Assembly (NCBI GenBank): GCA_963812075.1
Contig: CAWETN010000009.1
Coordinates: forward strand, 434,001-498,000
Source: JAMXLO01 sp963812075
GTDB taxonomy: Bacteria > Pseudomonadota > Alphaproteobacteria > Acetobacterales > Acetobacteraceae
Direction: 5' to 3'
Length of the DNA stretch: 64,000 nucleotides
Positions within the stretch are counted from its first letter, which is position 1; the number at the start of each line of letters is the position of its first letter. The notes under the pieces are model-generated. The model searched no databases, was not told where the DNA came from, and saw only the letters and a list, made by a program, of their open reading frames with translations. Below, piece after piece: positions 11,258-27,755 of the stretch. Made by a program: the position numbers and the translations under genes.

Positions 11258-13464
11258 CCTTGCGGACCGCGGCGGCACGCGGCCGCAGGAACATCACCGC
11301 CAGCGGCGGCACGACGAGTTCCAAGGACTGCGCCTCGCCATGATTCTGCACCGCCACCGTGGCGACCGATCCGCCATTGCCCATGTTCGATCCACCATAC
11401 ACCGCGGCGTCCGAGTTGAGCAGTTCCAGCCACTCGCCTGGTCGCGGCACGCCGACAAGATATCGCGCATGCGGCACCGGGGTCATGTTGCATACCACCA
11501 GCACCGGCGGCACGGCCTCGCTGCCATAGCGCAAAAAGGCGAAGACCGAGTTCTGCCGGTCGTCACCGACCACCCAGCGGAAGCCGCTGAACACCGCGTC
11601 CCGCTGGTGCAGGGCGGGTTCGCTGCCGTACAGGCGGTTCAGGTCCCGCACGAGGCGCTGCACGCCCAGCCGCAGCGGATCACCCAGCGCCGGCCAGTCC
11701 ACCTCGCCGTCGTGACTCCATTCGTGCTCCTGGGCGATCTCGCCGCCCATGAACAGCAGCTTCTTTCCTGGGTGTCCCCACATGAAACCAAAGTAGCTGC
11801 GCAGGTTGGCGAAGCGCTGCCAGTTGTCCCCAGGCATCTTGCCGATCAGTGAACGCTTTCCGTACACCACCTCGTCGTGCGACAGCGGCAGCACGAAGTT
11901 CTCGGCGAAGGCGTACAGCAGGCCGAACGTCATGTCGTTGTGGTGCCAGGGTCGGTACAGCGGATCGTACTCGATGTAGCGCAGCGTGTCGTGCATCCAG
12001 CCCATGTTCCACTTGTAGTCGAAGCCGAAGTCCACCGTCGCTGATCGGGCGCGACACGCCGGGCCAGGCGGTCGAACTCCTCGGCCACGGTGATCGCACC
12101 GGCGCAGCGCTCGCGCACCACGGCGTTGAAATGCCGCAGGAAGCCGATCGCCTCGAGGTTCTCACGACCGCCGTAGACGTTGGGAATCCACTCGCCTTGC
12201 TGGCGCGAGTAGTCGCGGTACAGCATTGAGGCCACCGCATCGACGCGCAGCCCGTCGACATGGAAGTGTTCCAGCCAGTAGAGGCCGGAAGCGATCAGAA
12301 AGCCCTGCACCTCCCGTCGGCCGAAATTGTAGATGTAGGTGTTCCAGTCGTGATGGAATCCCTCGCGCGGATCCTCATGCTCGTACAGCGCGGTGCCGTC
12401 GAACCGTGCCATGCCATGCGCATCGGTCGGAAAGTGTGCCGGCACCCAGTCGAGGAGAACGCCGACGCCGGCGCGATGGCAGGCATCGACGAAGCGGGCA
12501 AAACCCTCTGGAGGACCGAACCGGGCGCTTGGCGCGAACAGGCCGAGCGGCTGATAGCCCCACGAGCCGCCGAACGGATGCTCGCTCACCGGCATCAGCT
12601 CGACATGGGTGAAACCCATCTCGCTGGCATAGGGCACCAGGCGTTCGGCCAGCTCGTCCCAGCTGGGGATGCGCCCGTCGGGATGAAACCACGATGCGGC
12701 GTGCACTTCGTAGATCGAGACCGGCGCGTCGGTCGCCTGTCGCTGCGCCCGCGCCCGCATCCACGCTTCGTCGTGCCAGGCGTGCGGCGTCGGATCCATG
12801 ACGACCGACGCGGTTGCCGGCGGCAGTTCGGTCGCCCGCGCCAGCGGATCGGCTTTCAGCGGCAGACGCATGCCATCCCGCCCGACGATGGCGAACTTGT
12901 AGCGTGCGCCGGCGGCCAGCCGAGGGACGAACAGTTCCCACACGCCGGCCGGAAACCGCAGCCGCATCGGGTTGCGCCGCGGGTCCCAGACGTTGAAGTC
13001 GCCCACCACCGACACCGAGCGCGCATTCGGCGCCCACACCGCGAACCGCACGCCGTCCACCCCGTCGATCGTGGTGACGCTCGCTCCCAGGTGCGAGGCG
13101 AGCTCGAAATGCCTACCCTCGTTGAACAGGTGCAGATCAAGCTCGCCGAGCAGCGGTCCGAAGGCGTAGGGATCCTCGGTCTCCTGCACCGCGCCAGGCC
13201 ACGCGATGCGCAGCACATAGGGTTCCGCGCTGGCGACGCGACCGACGAACAGCCCGTGTGGGGCCGCCGGCGCCAGTCGGCCAAGCGGGTCGCCGCCGCC
13301 GCGCGCCAGCACCTCGACCGCCAACGCACCCGGCAGGAAGACCCGCACCACCCGTCCGAGTTCGGTCTCGTGCGGACCGAGTGTCGAGAACGGATCGGCG
13401 ATCGTGCCGTTGGCAAGCGCCTCCGCCACCCCTTGCGGCAGGGCGGCAACGTCGATCATGTCGT

Positions 13465-13468
<4 letters not shown>
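11241..13468 (-). CDS. glgB: 1,4-alpha-glucan branching enzyme GlgB (frameshifted)
   Basis: GlgB makes the alpha-1,6 branches of glycogen. The product has two N-terminal beta domains (GPHETELGRVVRVFLPGA; GVRFAVWAPNARSVSVVGDFN) and a GH13 barrel with LDWVPAHFPTDAHGM, HVDGLRVDAVASMLYRDYSR (nucleophile) and LSHDEVVYGKRSLIGKMPGD. The acid/base region reads AITVAEE, then the segment STAWPGVSRP appears in a second frame and FGFDYKWNMGWMHDTL in a third. Two indels therefore lie around 12085 and 12035. The total of about 742 codons is normal. The start ATG at 13466-13468 overlaps the stop of the treS-maltokinase gene. In this operon GlgB branches the chains that GlgE extends. Confidence 0.92.
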
Positions 13469-16730
<3,262 letters not shown>

Positions 16731-16731
<1 letters not shown>

Positions 16732-19700
16732 CACGCGTCTCCTTCCGGTGCGACCTGCCAGATGGCAAACGGCAGGTCGCCGGGGTCGAGACGGATGCGC
16801 TGCTGCTTGCCGCTCCACACGAAGCGGTGACCACGCATCAGATCGGTCGCCATCAGCGCCCCATCATCCGGCAGCTCCCATTCCCACAGCGGAATTTCGA
16901 TCGACGCCTCCTGCACCGCGTGCGGGTCGAGGCTGACCGCGATCAGGATCATGTCTCGGGCTCCCGGTGTTCGCTTGCCATATAGCAGCACCTGATCGTT
17001 GTGCGCCGGGTAGAATGTGACGCCGAGATGCGTCTGCAATGCGGCATGCGCGCGACGGATGCGATTCAGCGCAGTGATTTCTGCCACGATGTTGCCGGGC
17101 GCCGCAAAGTCGCGCACGCGGATCTCGTACTTCTCGGAGTTGAGGTATTCCTCGCGGCCGGGCAGCGGCGCCGATTCGCAGATCTCGAACCCGGAGTACA
17201 TACCCCACAGCCCGGACAGGGTGCATGCCAGCGCCGCACGGATCAGGAACCCGGGGCGACCCGACGTCTGCAGGAACGGCGGGTTGATGTCCGGGGTGTT
17301 GACGAAGAAGTTCGGCCGGAAGAAGTCCCGCACCGGCGCTGCGTTCAGCTCCGTGAGATACTCGGTGATCTCCGGCTTCGTGTGGCGCCAGGTGAAGTAC
17401 GTATAGGACTGGTTGAAGCCGACCTTCGCCAGCCGGTACATCAGCTTGGGTCGGGTGAACGCCTCTGCCAGGAAGATCACATCGGGGTGCCGGCCGGTGA
17501 TGTCGGCGATCATCCACTGCCAAAACGGCAGCGGCTTGGTATGTGGATTGTCCACCCGGAAGATGCGCACGCCCTGTTCCACCCAGAACTGCACCGCGTC
17601 GCGCAGCGCGAGCCACAGTCCCGGCATCGCCGCCTTTGCATAGAAGTCCGGATTGACGATGTCCTCGTATTTCTTCGGCGGATTCTCGGCGAAGCGGATC
17701 GAACCGTCCAGACGCCAGCGGAACCAGTCGGGGTGTTCGCGCAGCCACGGATGGTCCGGCGAACACTGCACCGCGAAGTCGAGTGCGAGCTCCAGCGCAT
17801 GATCCTTTGCGGCTTCGACGAGGGCGCGGAAGTCGTCGAGCGTGCCGAGTTGCGGATGCACCGCCTCATAGCCGCCCGCCGCCCCGCCGATGGCATAGGG
17901 GCTGCCGACATCGTCCGGCGCCGCGCGCAAGGCGTTGTTGCGACCCTTGCGGTTCGTCGTGCCGATGGGGTGGATCGGCGGAAAATACAGCACGTCGAAC
18001 CCCATGTCGCGGATCGCTGGCAGCCGCTCGATGACATCCCTGAAGGTGCCGTGCCGCGCGGGATCGCTCGTGGCGGAGCGTGGGAACATCTCGTACCAGC
18101 TGGCGAATCCCGCCTGTGGACGCTGCACGTCGAGCGCAATCCGTGCCGACTCGACCAGGAATGGGCGGTCATCCACCACGCGCATCGCCGCCGCCGTGTC
18201 GTCGGCCAGCAGCAGCGCGACCTGCGACCCGGCGTCCAGCGACGCCAGGCGATCGGCGATCGTCGGCAGTGCGCCGCGCGTGCATCCAGAGGCCCGTGCG
18301 ACCGCCGCCTGGATCAGCTGCCGACCCTCCTCCAGCTCCAGTGTCACGCTCTGTCCGGCGGCATGCTTGGCCGACAGATCGTGCCGGAAGGTGCCCCAGG
18401 CGTCCCACCATGCGCGCACACTGAAGCGATGACGGCCGACGCGCGCCGGCACGAACTGCGCCGCCCAGCGATCGTTGTTGACCAGGCGCAGCGGGACGCG
18501 TTGCGCCTCGGCATCGTCGTCCGCCGCCCACAGCAGTTCGGCGGCCAACACGTCGTGCCCGTCGCCGATGATGTCGGCACTGACGGTTATGCGGTCGCCG
18601 ACCAGGCGTTTGACGGCGAACGCGCCGTCGGGAACCTGCGGCCGAACCGCCTCGATGCCGATGCGCGCGGCGACCAGTCGGGCGGGCTGCAGGTCGCGAT
18701 CGCTGACCGCCGGATGCACCACCGGCTTTGTCGGCACGTAGCGTAGCACCCGCACCTCGCCCGCTGCCATCGGGGCGGTCGCATCCGGCCGCGGCTGCTC
18801 CAAGGTCAGCGCCGCGCCCGCCTGCGGCGGCAGCGGGGAAGCCGCCGTCCCGAGCGGCGCCTCGCGGCTTGTATCGGGATTCGCCAGCACCAGCAGCGCA
18901 CGCGACGCGCTGCGCGGATCGGCAGTATCGAATTGGAGCAGCGCAGCCACCGCATCATGCTCGGACGACAGCTGACGCATCGCGCCATCGGCACCACAGG
19001 CGGCCACTTCGTCGACCAGCCGGTTCGCCGCCGCGATATCCGGCGCGAGATCGCACGGCGCCTCGTTGCGCGCGCGCTGCAGGTCGGCCGGGCTGCCCAG
19101 CGCCGCGTCGAACGGCCGCCTGGCCGCGTATTCGAAGCCCATCGGCACGAACATGCCGCTTGTGGCGGCGGCGGCCAGTCGCAGCGCGAAGCGATAGCCG
19201 GCGGCGACGTCGCTGCCCGGCGCGAGACGCGCGGCGCGACGGTCGAAGAACGAAGGCTCGGGCGAAGCCATCACCGGCGCGATACGCCGCAGCAGCGCAA
19301 TCTCCTCGACCAGCCAGTCCGCACGCGCGTCCCACCACGCCAGCGAGCAGCACGTGTGGTCGAAGCCAACGCCAGCCAGGCGCGGCAGTGCCGCACGGTC
19401 GAGCCCGGGGGTCCATGCCAGGAAGCTGCATTCATCCAGTTCGCCGGTGATTCGTCGCCACAGCGATGCCGGCGCGTGATCGGGATCGAGGCAGCGGAAG
19501 CCGCTGATGCCCGCCTGGACCAGCCGCGTGAGGCGGTCGAGCCACCATTCCGTCATCGCCGCGGCGACCTCCGCGTCATGCAGCCGGCCATAGGCGACGT
19601 CCAGCCGATACGGCGCGCGCAGCGGGCTCGGCGGCGCGCCGCAGCCGCCCGGCGCGAACCAGCGCTCCTCGCGCCGGCGGATCGTCGCGTCGATCGCGAC

Positions 19701-19979
19701 CTGGTCGATCGCGACGTCGAGCCAGACGCGCAACCCGTGTTCCGCGGCCGTGCGGGTGATACGCGCGATGCCGGCATCGGCGCTGCCGGTCCAGCCGAGT
19801 GCCGGATGCAGCGCTTCGTGATCGGCGGTGACAAAGATGTCGCCGCTGCCGCCCGGCACGAAGGGGGGTGCGACCAGCACCGTGTCGAAACCCATCGTCC
19901 GGCAACGCGCGAAGTGCACGGGCCAATCGGACAGGTCCCCGGCAACGAGCGGATGAAGATGATAGATCTTCGGGGCCAT
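16731..19979 (-). CDS. glgE: Alpha-1,4-glucan:maltose-1-phosphate maltosyltransferase GlgE with N-terminal amylase-like domain
   Basis: GlgE adds maltosyl units from maltose-1-phosphate to alpha-1,4-glucan. Residues about 420-1082 form the enzyme: beta domain (RVPLRLVNNDRWAAQFVPA), barrel with YFPPIHPIGTTNRKGRNN, nucleophile region IRIFRVDNPHTKPLPFW, acid/base region VIFLAEAFTRPKLMYRL, and NTPDINP. Residues 1 to about 390 (starting MAPKIYHLHPLVAGDLSDWP) form a second GH13-like barrel that seems to lack the catalytic residues. Actinobacterial GlgE is about 660-700 residues, so this is a long form. It is the first gene of the operon; the upstream stretch shows no clear promoter. No indel is seen. 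Confidence 0.94.
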
Positions 19980-20822
19980 GCGGGTATGAGGTCCATTTCC
20001 GCGGGAGGTGCAGGCCGCGATGGGCAGCGGCTCGGCCAGAGGGCCAACGACAATCTGCGGCAGCGGGTTGAGTGCCGCCGCACTGAAAGCGCGGCTTGCC
20101 GTTCACTTCGCCGGGAGCGCGCCGGCTGGAGCCCCTGTACCAGGGTTGATGCCCGAAGCAGGAAACGACACTGCGTCGTTACGGCGAAGGCGCCAGGGCG
20201 GGAGCCGGCGCGCCTGGGTACAGTCCAGCGTTGCCCCTGGTCGTGATGGCGTTGGCATCGGCGGTGTAGGCGGCGACGCCGGCACCATACGCATGGGACT
20301 CGGCGCCCGGGAACACCGGCGCCCGCTCCTTGCCGAGGACCTTTCCTGGCTCCTGGGTCAGCAGGCTCTGCACGTCCGCGAAACTGCTCGCCGTCTGGGC
20401 GTTCAGCCACGCCTGCGCCGTGGTGAGGCTGGTCGCGGCGAACCGGGGACATTCGTTGGCGTGAAAATGCTCATGGACAACAGTCAGGTCGCTCGCCCGG
20501 AACCTGATGCGCGGCGGGCGACCGGCGGACGCCTGACCTGGAACCGGGCGCTCCTCGACGCGACCGCCGACAGCCTCGACGGCGTGCCGACTGCCGCCGC
20601 GACCGCCTCGGCAGGAACACCTGATCCTGGCGGCGCTGCAATCGACCGCCGTCTCGCCCGACGGGACTAACTTGACTTACTGTAAAGCCCTCCTGTCGCA
20701 AGGAGGGCGGCGTTTGGCCGACCGAATCGCCGGTGGATTCTGACCGCGACCAAGGAGGCCGTGTGATGTGCTGGCACGTCCACGCACAACCGGTGTCAAG
20801 GCCCTTCGCATGACGCTCGCCA
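19980..20822. other. Decayed or noncoding stretch upstream of the glgE operon
   Basis: This stretch should contain the glgE operon promoter near 19980-20080, but no clear -35/-10 pair stands out. The rest has no intact gene. On the minus strand, from about 20460 down to 20179, one frame reads naturally (SLTTAQAWLNAQTASSFADVQ, then LLTQEPGKVLGKERAPVF) and ends at a stop at 20179-20181. It has no plausible start, so it may be the tail of a broken gene that I cannot assign. A strong hairpin is listed separately. Confidence 0.5.
20687..20708. terminator. Perfect 8-bp stem hairpin, terminator-like on the minus strand
   Basis: GCCCTCCT pairs with AGGAGGGC across a six-base loop. On the minus strand it is followed by TTTAC, a short T run, so it could be a weak intrinsic terminator for leftward transcription. 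No intact leftward gene ends here, so it may be a remnant. Confidence 0.4.
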
Positions 20823-21650
20823 ATGGCAGCGTGCGCTCGCCGCCGCGCAAGCGACTGGCGCCGCTACGTCCACCACGCCCGCAGCTGGCACCTTCGCCGC
20901 CGCGCTGATCGCCCGAGTATCGCCGCGCAAAGCGAACCTGCTGATTGCCGCCCTGCGGATCATTCTCGGCCTGGCCGTGAAGCGGGAGATGATCCGAGTA
21001 ATCCTGCCGCCGAACCGGACATGCTGCCGACAGCCCGAACGCAACTTTGGTCACGCGAGGACCAGGCGGAATTTCTCGCCGCCGCTGACTCACGGCTGCA
21101 CTTGGCCTTCATGCTGCTGCTCTATAGGACACAGCGCCTCTCTGACGTGCTCGCGATGACGAAAGGGCAGGTCTACGAGCGCGATGGCCGAATGATGATT
21201 GAGCTGCGCCAACAGAAAACCGGAACGCTGGTCGCCGTGCCCGCGCATCGCGACTTGCTCCCGCTGCTACACGCCCGCCTCGAGGAGCGGTCTGGCGGCA
21301 TGCTGCTGGTGCCGTCGCCGACCGGCCGGCCTTGCCTGCGCCGCAACTTCTCGCGCAAGTGGACAAGGCGATGCGTCGCATGGCACTGCGACGAGCCCGC
21401 GCCCTATTCCGCCAAGGCTGGCCGAAAGATCGCTTGCGCGCCGGGCTCGCCGAGCAGCACCGCCAGCGGCGCGATCTCTGGACACAAGATTGATTTCTGC
21501 CAGCAGATCATCGACACGTATCTGCCGCGCCGGACTGAGGTGGCGATCGCCGCAACGTCCGCCTGGGAAGCCGCCGAGGATGCACACGGGCAGGCACCCG
21601 CCGCGTGCGCCTGCGAAACGCAAGGGCACCGATCAGTACCGGGCTTTTGA
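20823..21650 (+). pseudogene. Tyrosine recombinase (phage-type integrase) remnant
   Basis: Tyrosine recombinases integrate or excise mobile DNA. A core-binding segment (AAALIARVSPRKANLLIAAL, then LGLAVKREMIR) lies in one frame at about 20900-21000. The catalytic domain continues in another frame with EFLAAADSRLHLAFMLLLYR, QRLSDVLAMTKGQV (first Arg region) and LRQQKTGTLVAVPAHR (Lys region). A late ISGHKIDFCQQIIDTYLPRR contains a His and the presumed Tyr. The normal His-x-x-Arg box between Lys and the end is not found in any frame, so sequence is missing as well as shifted. The gene points at the 3' end of tRNA-Lys 160 bases away, the usual position of an integrase beside its attachment site. 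It is probably inactive. Confidence 0.75.
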
Positions 21651-21808
21651 CCACAGGTCCCCTAAGAGCCTGAAGTCTCGCTGTCTCTGGCGCCGCGAAC
21701 TTGGCGGCGCGCCTTTTCCATCATCCGGAGGTTTGGGCAAATGTTATGGCAAATGGAAAATTGACGTGTCGATTCCACAATAGAAAATGTCGCGTTTTCA
21801 ATCCATTA

Positions 21809-21884
21809 TGGTGAGCCCGGTGGGACTCGAACCCACGACCCCAAGATTAAAAGTCTCGTGCTCTACCGCCTGAGCTACGGGCTC
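21809..21884 (-). tRNA. trnK: tRNA-Lys (anticodon TTT)
   Basis: On the minus strand the sequence folds as a complete cloverleaf. The acceptor stem is GAGCCCG/CGGGCTC, the D arm has GCTC/GAGC, and the anticodon stem CGAGA/TCTTG holds the loop CTTTTAA with anticodon TTT. The T arm is GTGGG TTCGAGT CCCAC. The CCA end is encoded at 21809-21811. It lies 35 bases beyond the end of the cyclophilin gene. Confidence 0.97.
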
Positions 21885-21919
21885 GCCGGCCGCCTTAGAG
21901 CGCGGCCCCGGCCTGACGG

Positions 21920-22492
21920 TCAATCCTTCACGTCAGCCGCCACCCGCAGGTGGACGATCCGGTCCGCGTTCTGCACGGCGCCGCTAGAGCCGCTGCCGCG
22001 CTTGAGCTGGTCGACGAACTCCATGCCCTGCACGACCTGCCCCCAGATCGTGTACTGCCCGTCCAGATGCGGCGTCGGTGCGAACATGATGAAGAACTGG
22101 CTGTTCGCGCTGTTCGGATCCGAGGTGCGCGCCATTCCGCACGTTCCGCGCAGGAAGTGCTTCTTCGTGGTGAATTCCGCCGGCAGGTCCGGCAGCTTCG
22201 AACCGCCCGTGCCGGTCCCCGTCGGGTCGCCGCCCTGCGCCATGAACCCCTCGATCACCCGATGGAACGGCGTGTTGTCGTAGAAGCCCTCGCGCGCCAG
22301 CGTCTTGATCCGCTCCACGTGCTTCGGCGCGATATCAGGGAACATCTGGATCACCACGCGCCCCTGCTTCAGGTCCAGGTACAGCGTGTTCTCCGGATCG
22401 GTCTTGGTCTGCGCGTCCGCCGTGTCGCTCATGTTGAAGCTCCCTGTCAGGGTTGCGATCGCGGCGCCCGCGATCAGGCTGCGTCGGTGCAT
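21920..22492 (-). CDS. Cyclophilin-type peptidyl-prolyl cis-trans isomerase
   Basis: This enzyme catalyses proline isomerisation during protein folding. The cyclophilin core is complete: PFHRVIEGFMAQGGDPTGTG (catalytic Arg and the Gln-rich loop), CGMARTSDPNSANSQFFIM (substrate pocket with Phe) and LDGQYTIWGQVVQGMEFVD. From the first ATG (22490-22492) there is an N-terminal export-like segment (MHRRSLIAGAAIATLTGS), so the 190-residue product may be periplasmic. An internal ATG at codon 21 (MSDTADAQTKTD) would give a cytoplasmic form. It follows coaD by 45 bases in the same direction and is probably co-transcribed with gyrA-coaD. Confidence 0.9.
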   Translation of the reverse strand: MHRRSLIAGAAIATLTGSFNMSDTADAQTKTDPENTLYLDLKQGRVVIQMFPDIAPKHVERIKTLAREGFYDNTPFHRVIEGFMAQGGDPTGTGTGGSKLPDLPAEFTTKKHFLRGTCGMARTSDPNSANSQFFIMFAPTPHLDGQYTIWGQVVQGMEFVDQLKRGSGSSGAVQNADRIVHLRVAADVKD

Positions 22493-22537
22493 TGGCGCTC
22501 TCCCACTAAGTGGCGCTGACCGGTAATGGATCGGCGA

Positions 22538-23053
22538 TCAGCCGCGGATGCGGTGCAACATGCGCTCCAGCGTCAGCGGCGGCACGAACGACGAGATATC
22601 GCCGCCCAGCATCGCCACCTCCTTCACCAGGCGCGAGGCGATGAACTGGTGCCGCTCGCTCGCCATCAGGAACACCGTCTCGATGTCAGGCGCCATGCGA
22701 TAGTTCATGCCGGCCATCTGGAACTCGTAGTCGAAGTCCGACACCGCGCGCAGCCCCCGCACGATCATCGATGCGCCCACCTTGCGCGCGAAATCGATCA
22801 GCAGCGTGTCGAACGGCAGCACCTCGATCACCATGCCGTTCTGCGTGGCGATGCGCGCAATCTCCGCCTGCACGAGTTCGACGCGCTCGTCCAGCGTGAA
22901 GAACGGACCTTTGCCGGTGTTGATGGCGACGCCAAGCACGAGCTTGTCGAGCAGGCGCGCCGCACGGGCGATGACGTCGAGGTGCCCGTTGGTCACCGGA
23001 TCGAACGTCCCGGGATAGAGACCCACCCGCAGCTTCTTCACCGGCTGAGCCAT
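22538..23053 (-). CDS. coaD: Phosphopantetheine adenylyltransferase
   Basis: CoaD carries out the fourth step of coenzyme A synthesis, joining 4'-phosphopantetheine and ATP to dephospho-CoA. The 171-residue product has the nucleotidyltransferase signature YPGTFDPVTNGHLDVI near the N-terminus, SMIVRGLRAVSDFDYEFQMA in the middle and a final ISSFVPPLTLERM in the place of the usual ISSSLV/KE motif. The length is typical. Its ATG at 23051-23053 directly abuts the gyrA stop codon, so the two are almost certainly translated from one message. Confidence 0.95.
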   Translation of the reverse strand: MAQPVKKLRVGLYPGTFDPVTNGHLDVIARAARLLDKLVLGVAINTGKGPFFTLDERVELVQAEIARIATQNGMVIEVLPFDTLLIDFARKVGASMIVRGLRAVSDFDYEFQMAGMNYRMAPDIETVFLMASERHQFIASRLVKEVAMLGGDISSFVPPLTLERMLHRIRG

Positions 23054-25805
<2,752 letters not shown>

Positions 25806-26440
25806 AAAACGCTCAATTCAGCAGTTCGGCGGGCGCACACCGGGAGGCCGGCGCTGCACCGCATCATGAGGGCTCTAGATAGGCTGATTCGAGCGGATTG
25901 GCGAGGGGGCAAGGCGGCCTGCACGACAATCGCTCGAACCGGTCGCGCCGCCGGCGAGTGGCCCGTTCAAGGCAGAGATCGCAGATGACACGCAGAGATC
26001 GCGGAGCGCCAGCGATGCTGCCGCGCGATGAACCTACCACGTCATCTCTGTGTCCTCTGTGGAACCTCTGCGCACTCTGCGTCGATTGCCACTCGATCCA
26101 GCCACTGACCCGAGCAAGGACCCACGGTTGACGGCAACCTACTTCTTGCCAGACGGTGACAGCGTTACGGTGCCGACACGGCACGGCCGTAGCCCAATCG
26201 CAGCGACGCTGGACGCCACTGCTGTTCAATCTGCCATCAAGGAGGCGCAGCAGCTTGTGCCGGGTTATACCCACGTGGGTTTCAGCGGGAAAGTATGGCG
26301 GCTGGATGTGTGGGTTATATCGTCCCGTTCACACGGCGGCGCGCTGGCTACTTCGGTCGCGACGCTGAAACTCACGTCGAACGCTTTCCGCAATAGATGC
26401 CGTTCTCACGCCCATGGGGCTTTATGCCTGCGGAGTGCAA
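25806..26440. other. Divergent intergenic region with inverted repeat
   Basis: This stretch lies between the gyrA start and a rightward membrane-protein gene. It should hold the gyrA promoter. The main visible structure is an imperfect inverted repeat at 25970-26092. A rightward open frame from 26050 to 26451 has no recognisable homology and overlaps the repeat, so it is not called as a gene. Confidence 0.5.
25970..26092. repeat. Imperfect inverted repeat of CTCTGTG/CTCTGCG type
   Basis: The left arm (25970-26005) contains two copies of GCAGAGATCGC separated by AGATGACAC. The right arm (26041-26083) reads TCATCTCTGTGTCCTCTGTGG and then CCTCTGCGCACTCTGCG. The reverse complement of the left arm matches the right arm with small gaps, so the transcript could fold into a long hairpin. 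Similar CTCTGTG/CTCTGCG-rich intergenic repeats recur in many bacterial genomes. Confidence 0.6.
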
Positions 26441-26941
26441 ATGATGGCTGAATACGTTGGCTTCTTGGTGCGCAACCTTCCCGCTCTGCTCTTCGTCGTC
26501 GCGCTAGGAGTTGCGGCGGCACGCCGTGGTCACGGGTCTAAGGCCGAGCACTTCCTTTCGTGGATTCTGCTACTTCCTATTGGCATGACGGGTCTGTGGG
26601 CGGGCATTTCTCATGTCTTTTTCCCGGCTACGGCTGCGACCCATATCGGTTGGGAAGTCAGTCCGTTCCAGTTCGAGGTCGGCATGGCCGATTTGGCTAT
26701 AGGCATGACCGCCTGCGTAGCTTTCTGGCGTGATCTGAATTTCAAGGCAGCTGCCGTCATTGTCGCTTCAATTTTCCTTCTGGGCGATGCCATTGGACAT
26801 ATCAGGCAAATGTTGCTTGTGGGCAATTTCGCGCCGGGCAATGCGGGCCTGCCATTCTATATGGACATCATCTGCCCTCTGCTCGCCATCGCGCTTTTGA
26901 TAACCGCAAAGCGGCCATCCGGCGTGTTGCAAAATTCTTGA
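26441..26941 (+). CDS. DUF6790-like integral membrane protein
   Basis: The product has about 166 residues with roughly four to five membrane segments, for example VRNLPALLFVVALGVAAA, FLSWILLLPIGMTGLWAGI, AAVIVASIFLLGDAIG and the final CPLLAIALLITA. The conserved pattern GWEVSPFQFEVGMADL followed by GHIRQMLL and NFAPGNAGLPFYMDI matches what I recall of the DUF6790 family. Function is unknown. The ATG at 26441 (MMAEYVGF) is preferred over one nine codons upstream. The base composition is lower in GC than the neighbours, which hints at transfer. No partner gene is evident. Confidence 0.7.
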   Translation: MMAEYVGFLVRNLPALLFVVALGVAAARRGHGSKAEHFLSWILLLPIGMTGLWAGISHVFFPATAATHIGWEVSPFQFEVGMADLAIGMTACVAFWRDLNFKAAAVIVASIFLLGDAIGHIRQMLLVGNFAPGNAGLPFYMDIICPLLAIALLITAKRPSGVLQNS

Positions 26942-27060
26942 TTAACGGAACAGTGGCGGCGTTCGACGCTCGGCAATCCAGTGGAGCGCGCCGACGCCGA
27001 TCCTGTATGAGTCACTATGGATAATCTGACGCCCCACGTTATCGTCCCGTCTCCGCCATT

Positions 27061-27676
27061 ATGAACACACCCCCTATCCTCCCCGACCTCCCGCCTGCCA
27101 TCGCCCGCGAGGCCTTCGCCTCGCTCTGCGCGATCCTCCCGCTGCCCAGCCCCGATACGCCTGAAGTGCGTGCCGCGCGCGCCCACGCCGCCATGGCGCG
27201 CGCGCTCGATCCGAGCCGACGCGCTCGAGGCCGACCTCGCGGTGCAGGCTTGCCACGAGGCTTCACCCGGTGACCGTCGCCGCCGACGCGCACGCCAAGG
27301 ACTGCCTCCGCCTCACCGCGGCCGAGGCCCGCCGCTGCCGCGCCCAGGCCGCGCTGATGATGCGGCAGATGCTGAGCGGCACCCGCCTGCTCGAACGCCG
27401 GCAGGCGGCGCGCGAGGAGGCGCTGCAGGCGCTGGAGCCCAGGGCCATGCAGCGCGCGCCGGCCACTGGTTCAAGGACGTCTCGGTGCCGGCGCCAGCTG
27501 CCACACCGGAACCCGTGCTGACCGAGGCGGAGCGGTATACTGCATTCTACCCCGACCGTGCCGCGCGCATCTGGGTGGCCGGCGGGCTGCCGGCCAATAT
27601 GGAGTTTGGCCCGCCGGAGTCCTCCATGGTCGCCGGCATCGCCCCGGCACCGCCCCGATCTGCAAACGCACGGTGA
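27061..27676 (+). CDS. Hypothetical protein, frameshifted
   Basis: One protein seems to be spread over three frames. It starts MNTPPILPDLPPAIAREAFA and PEVRAARAHAAMARALDPS, continues as RADALEADLAVQACHEA, then DCLRLTAAEARRCRAQAALM and MLSGTRLLERRQAAREEAL. It ends with VLTEAERYTAFYPDRAARIW and FGPPESSMVAGIAPA. The indels lie near 27220, 27270 and 27470. The sequence is helical and rich in Ala and Arg with no domain I recognise. The smooth continuation between frames argues for one gene of about 205 codons. It converges on rseP. Confidence 0.5.
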
Positions 27677-27755
27677 GACGGAAACCGATCAGGCTGGCGC
27701 AACGCGCGGTCAGGCCTGCACTCCTTCGGCAGGCACCCACCTCAGCGCCGCAACG

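Noticed and set aside
20179..20373. Small leftward open frame (64 codons)
   Set aside because: The sequence reads naturally (LLTQEPGKVLGKERAPVF) but has no plausible start or ribosome site and I know no family. It is kept only as a possible gene remnant within the decayed stretch.
26050..26451. Rightward open frame before the DUF6790-like gene
   Set aside because: It overlaps the inverted repeat and shows no homology, with a composition like noncoding DNA.
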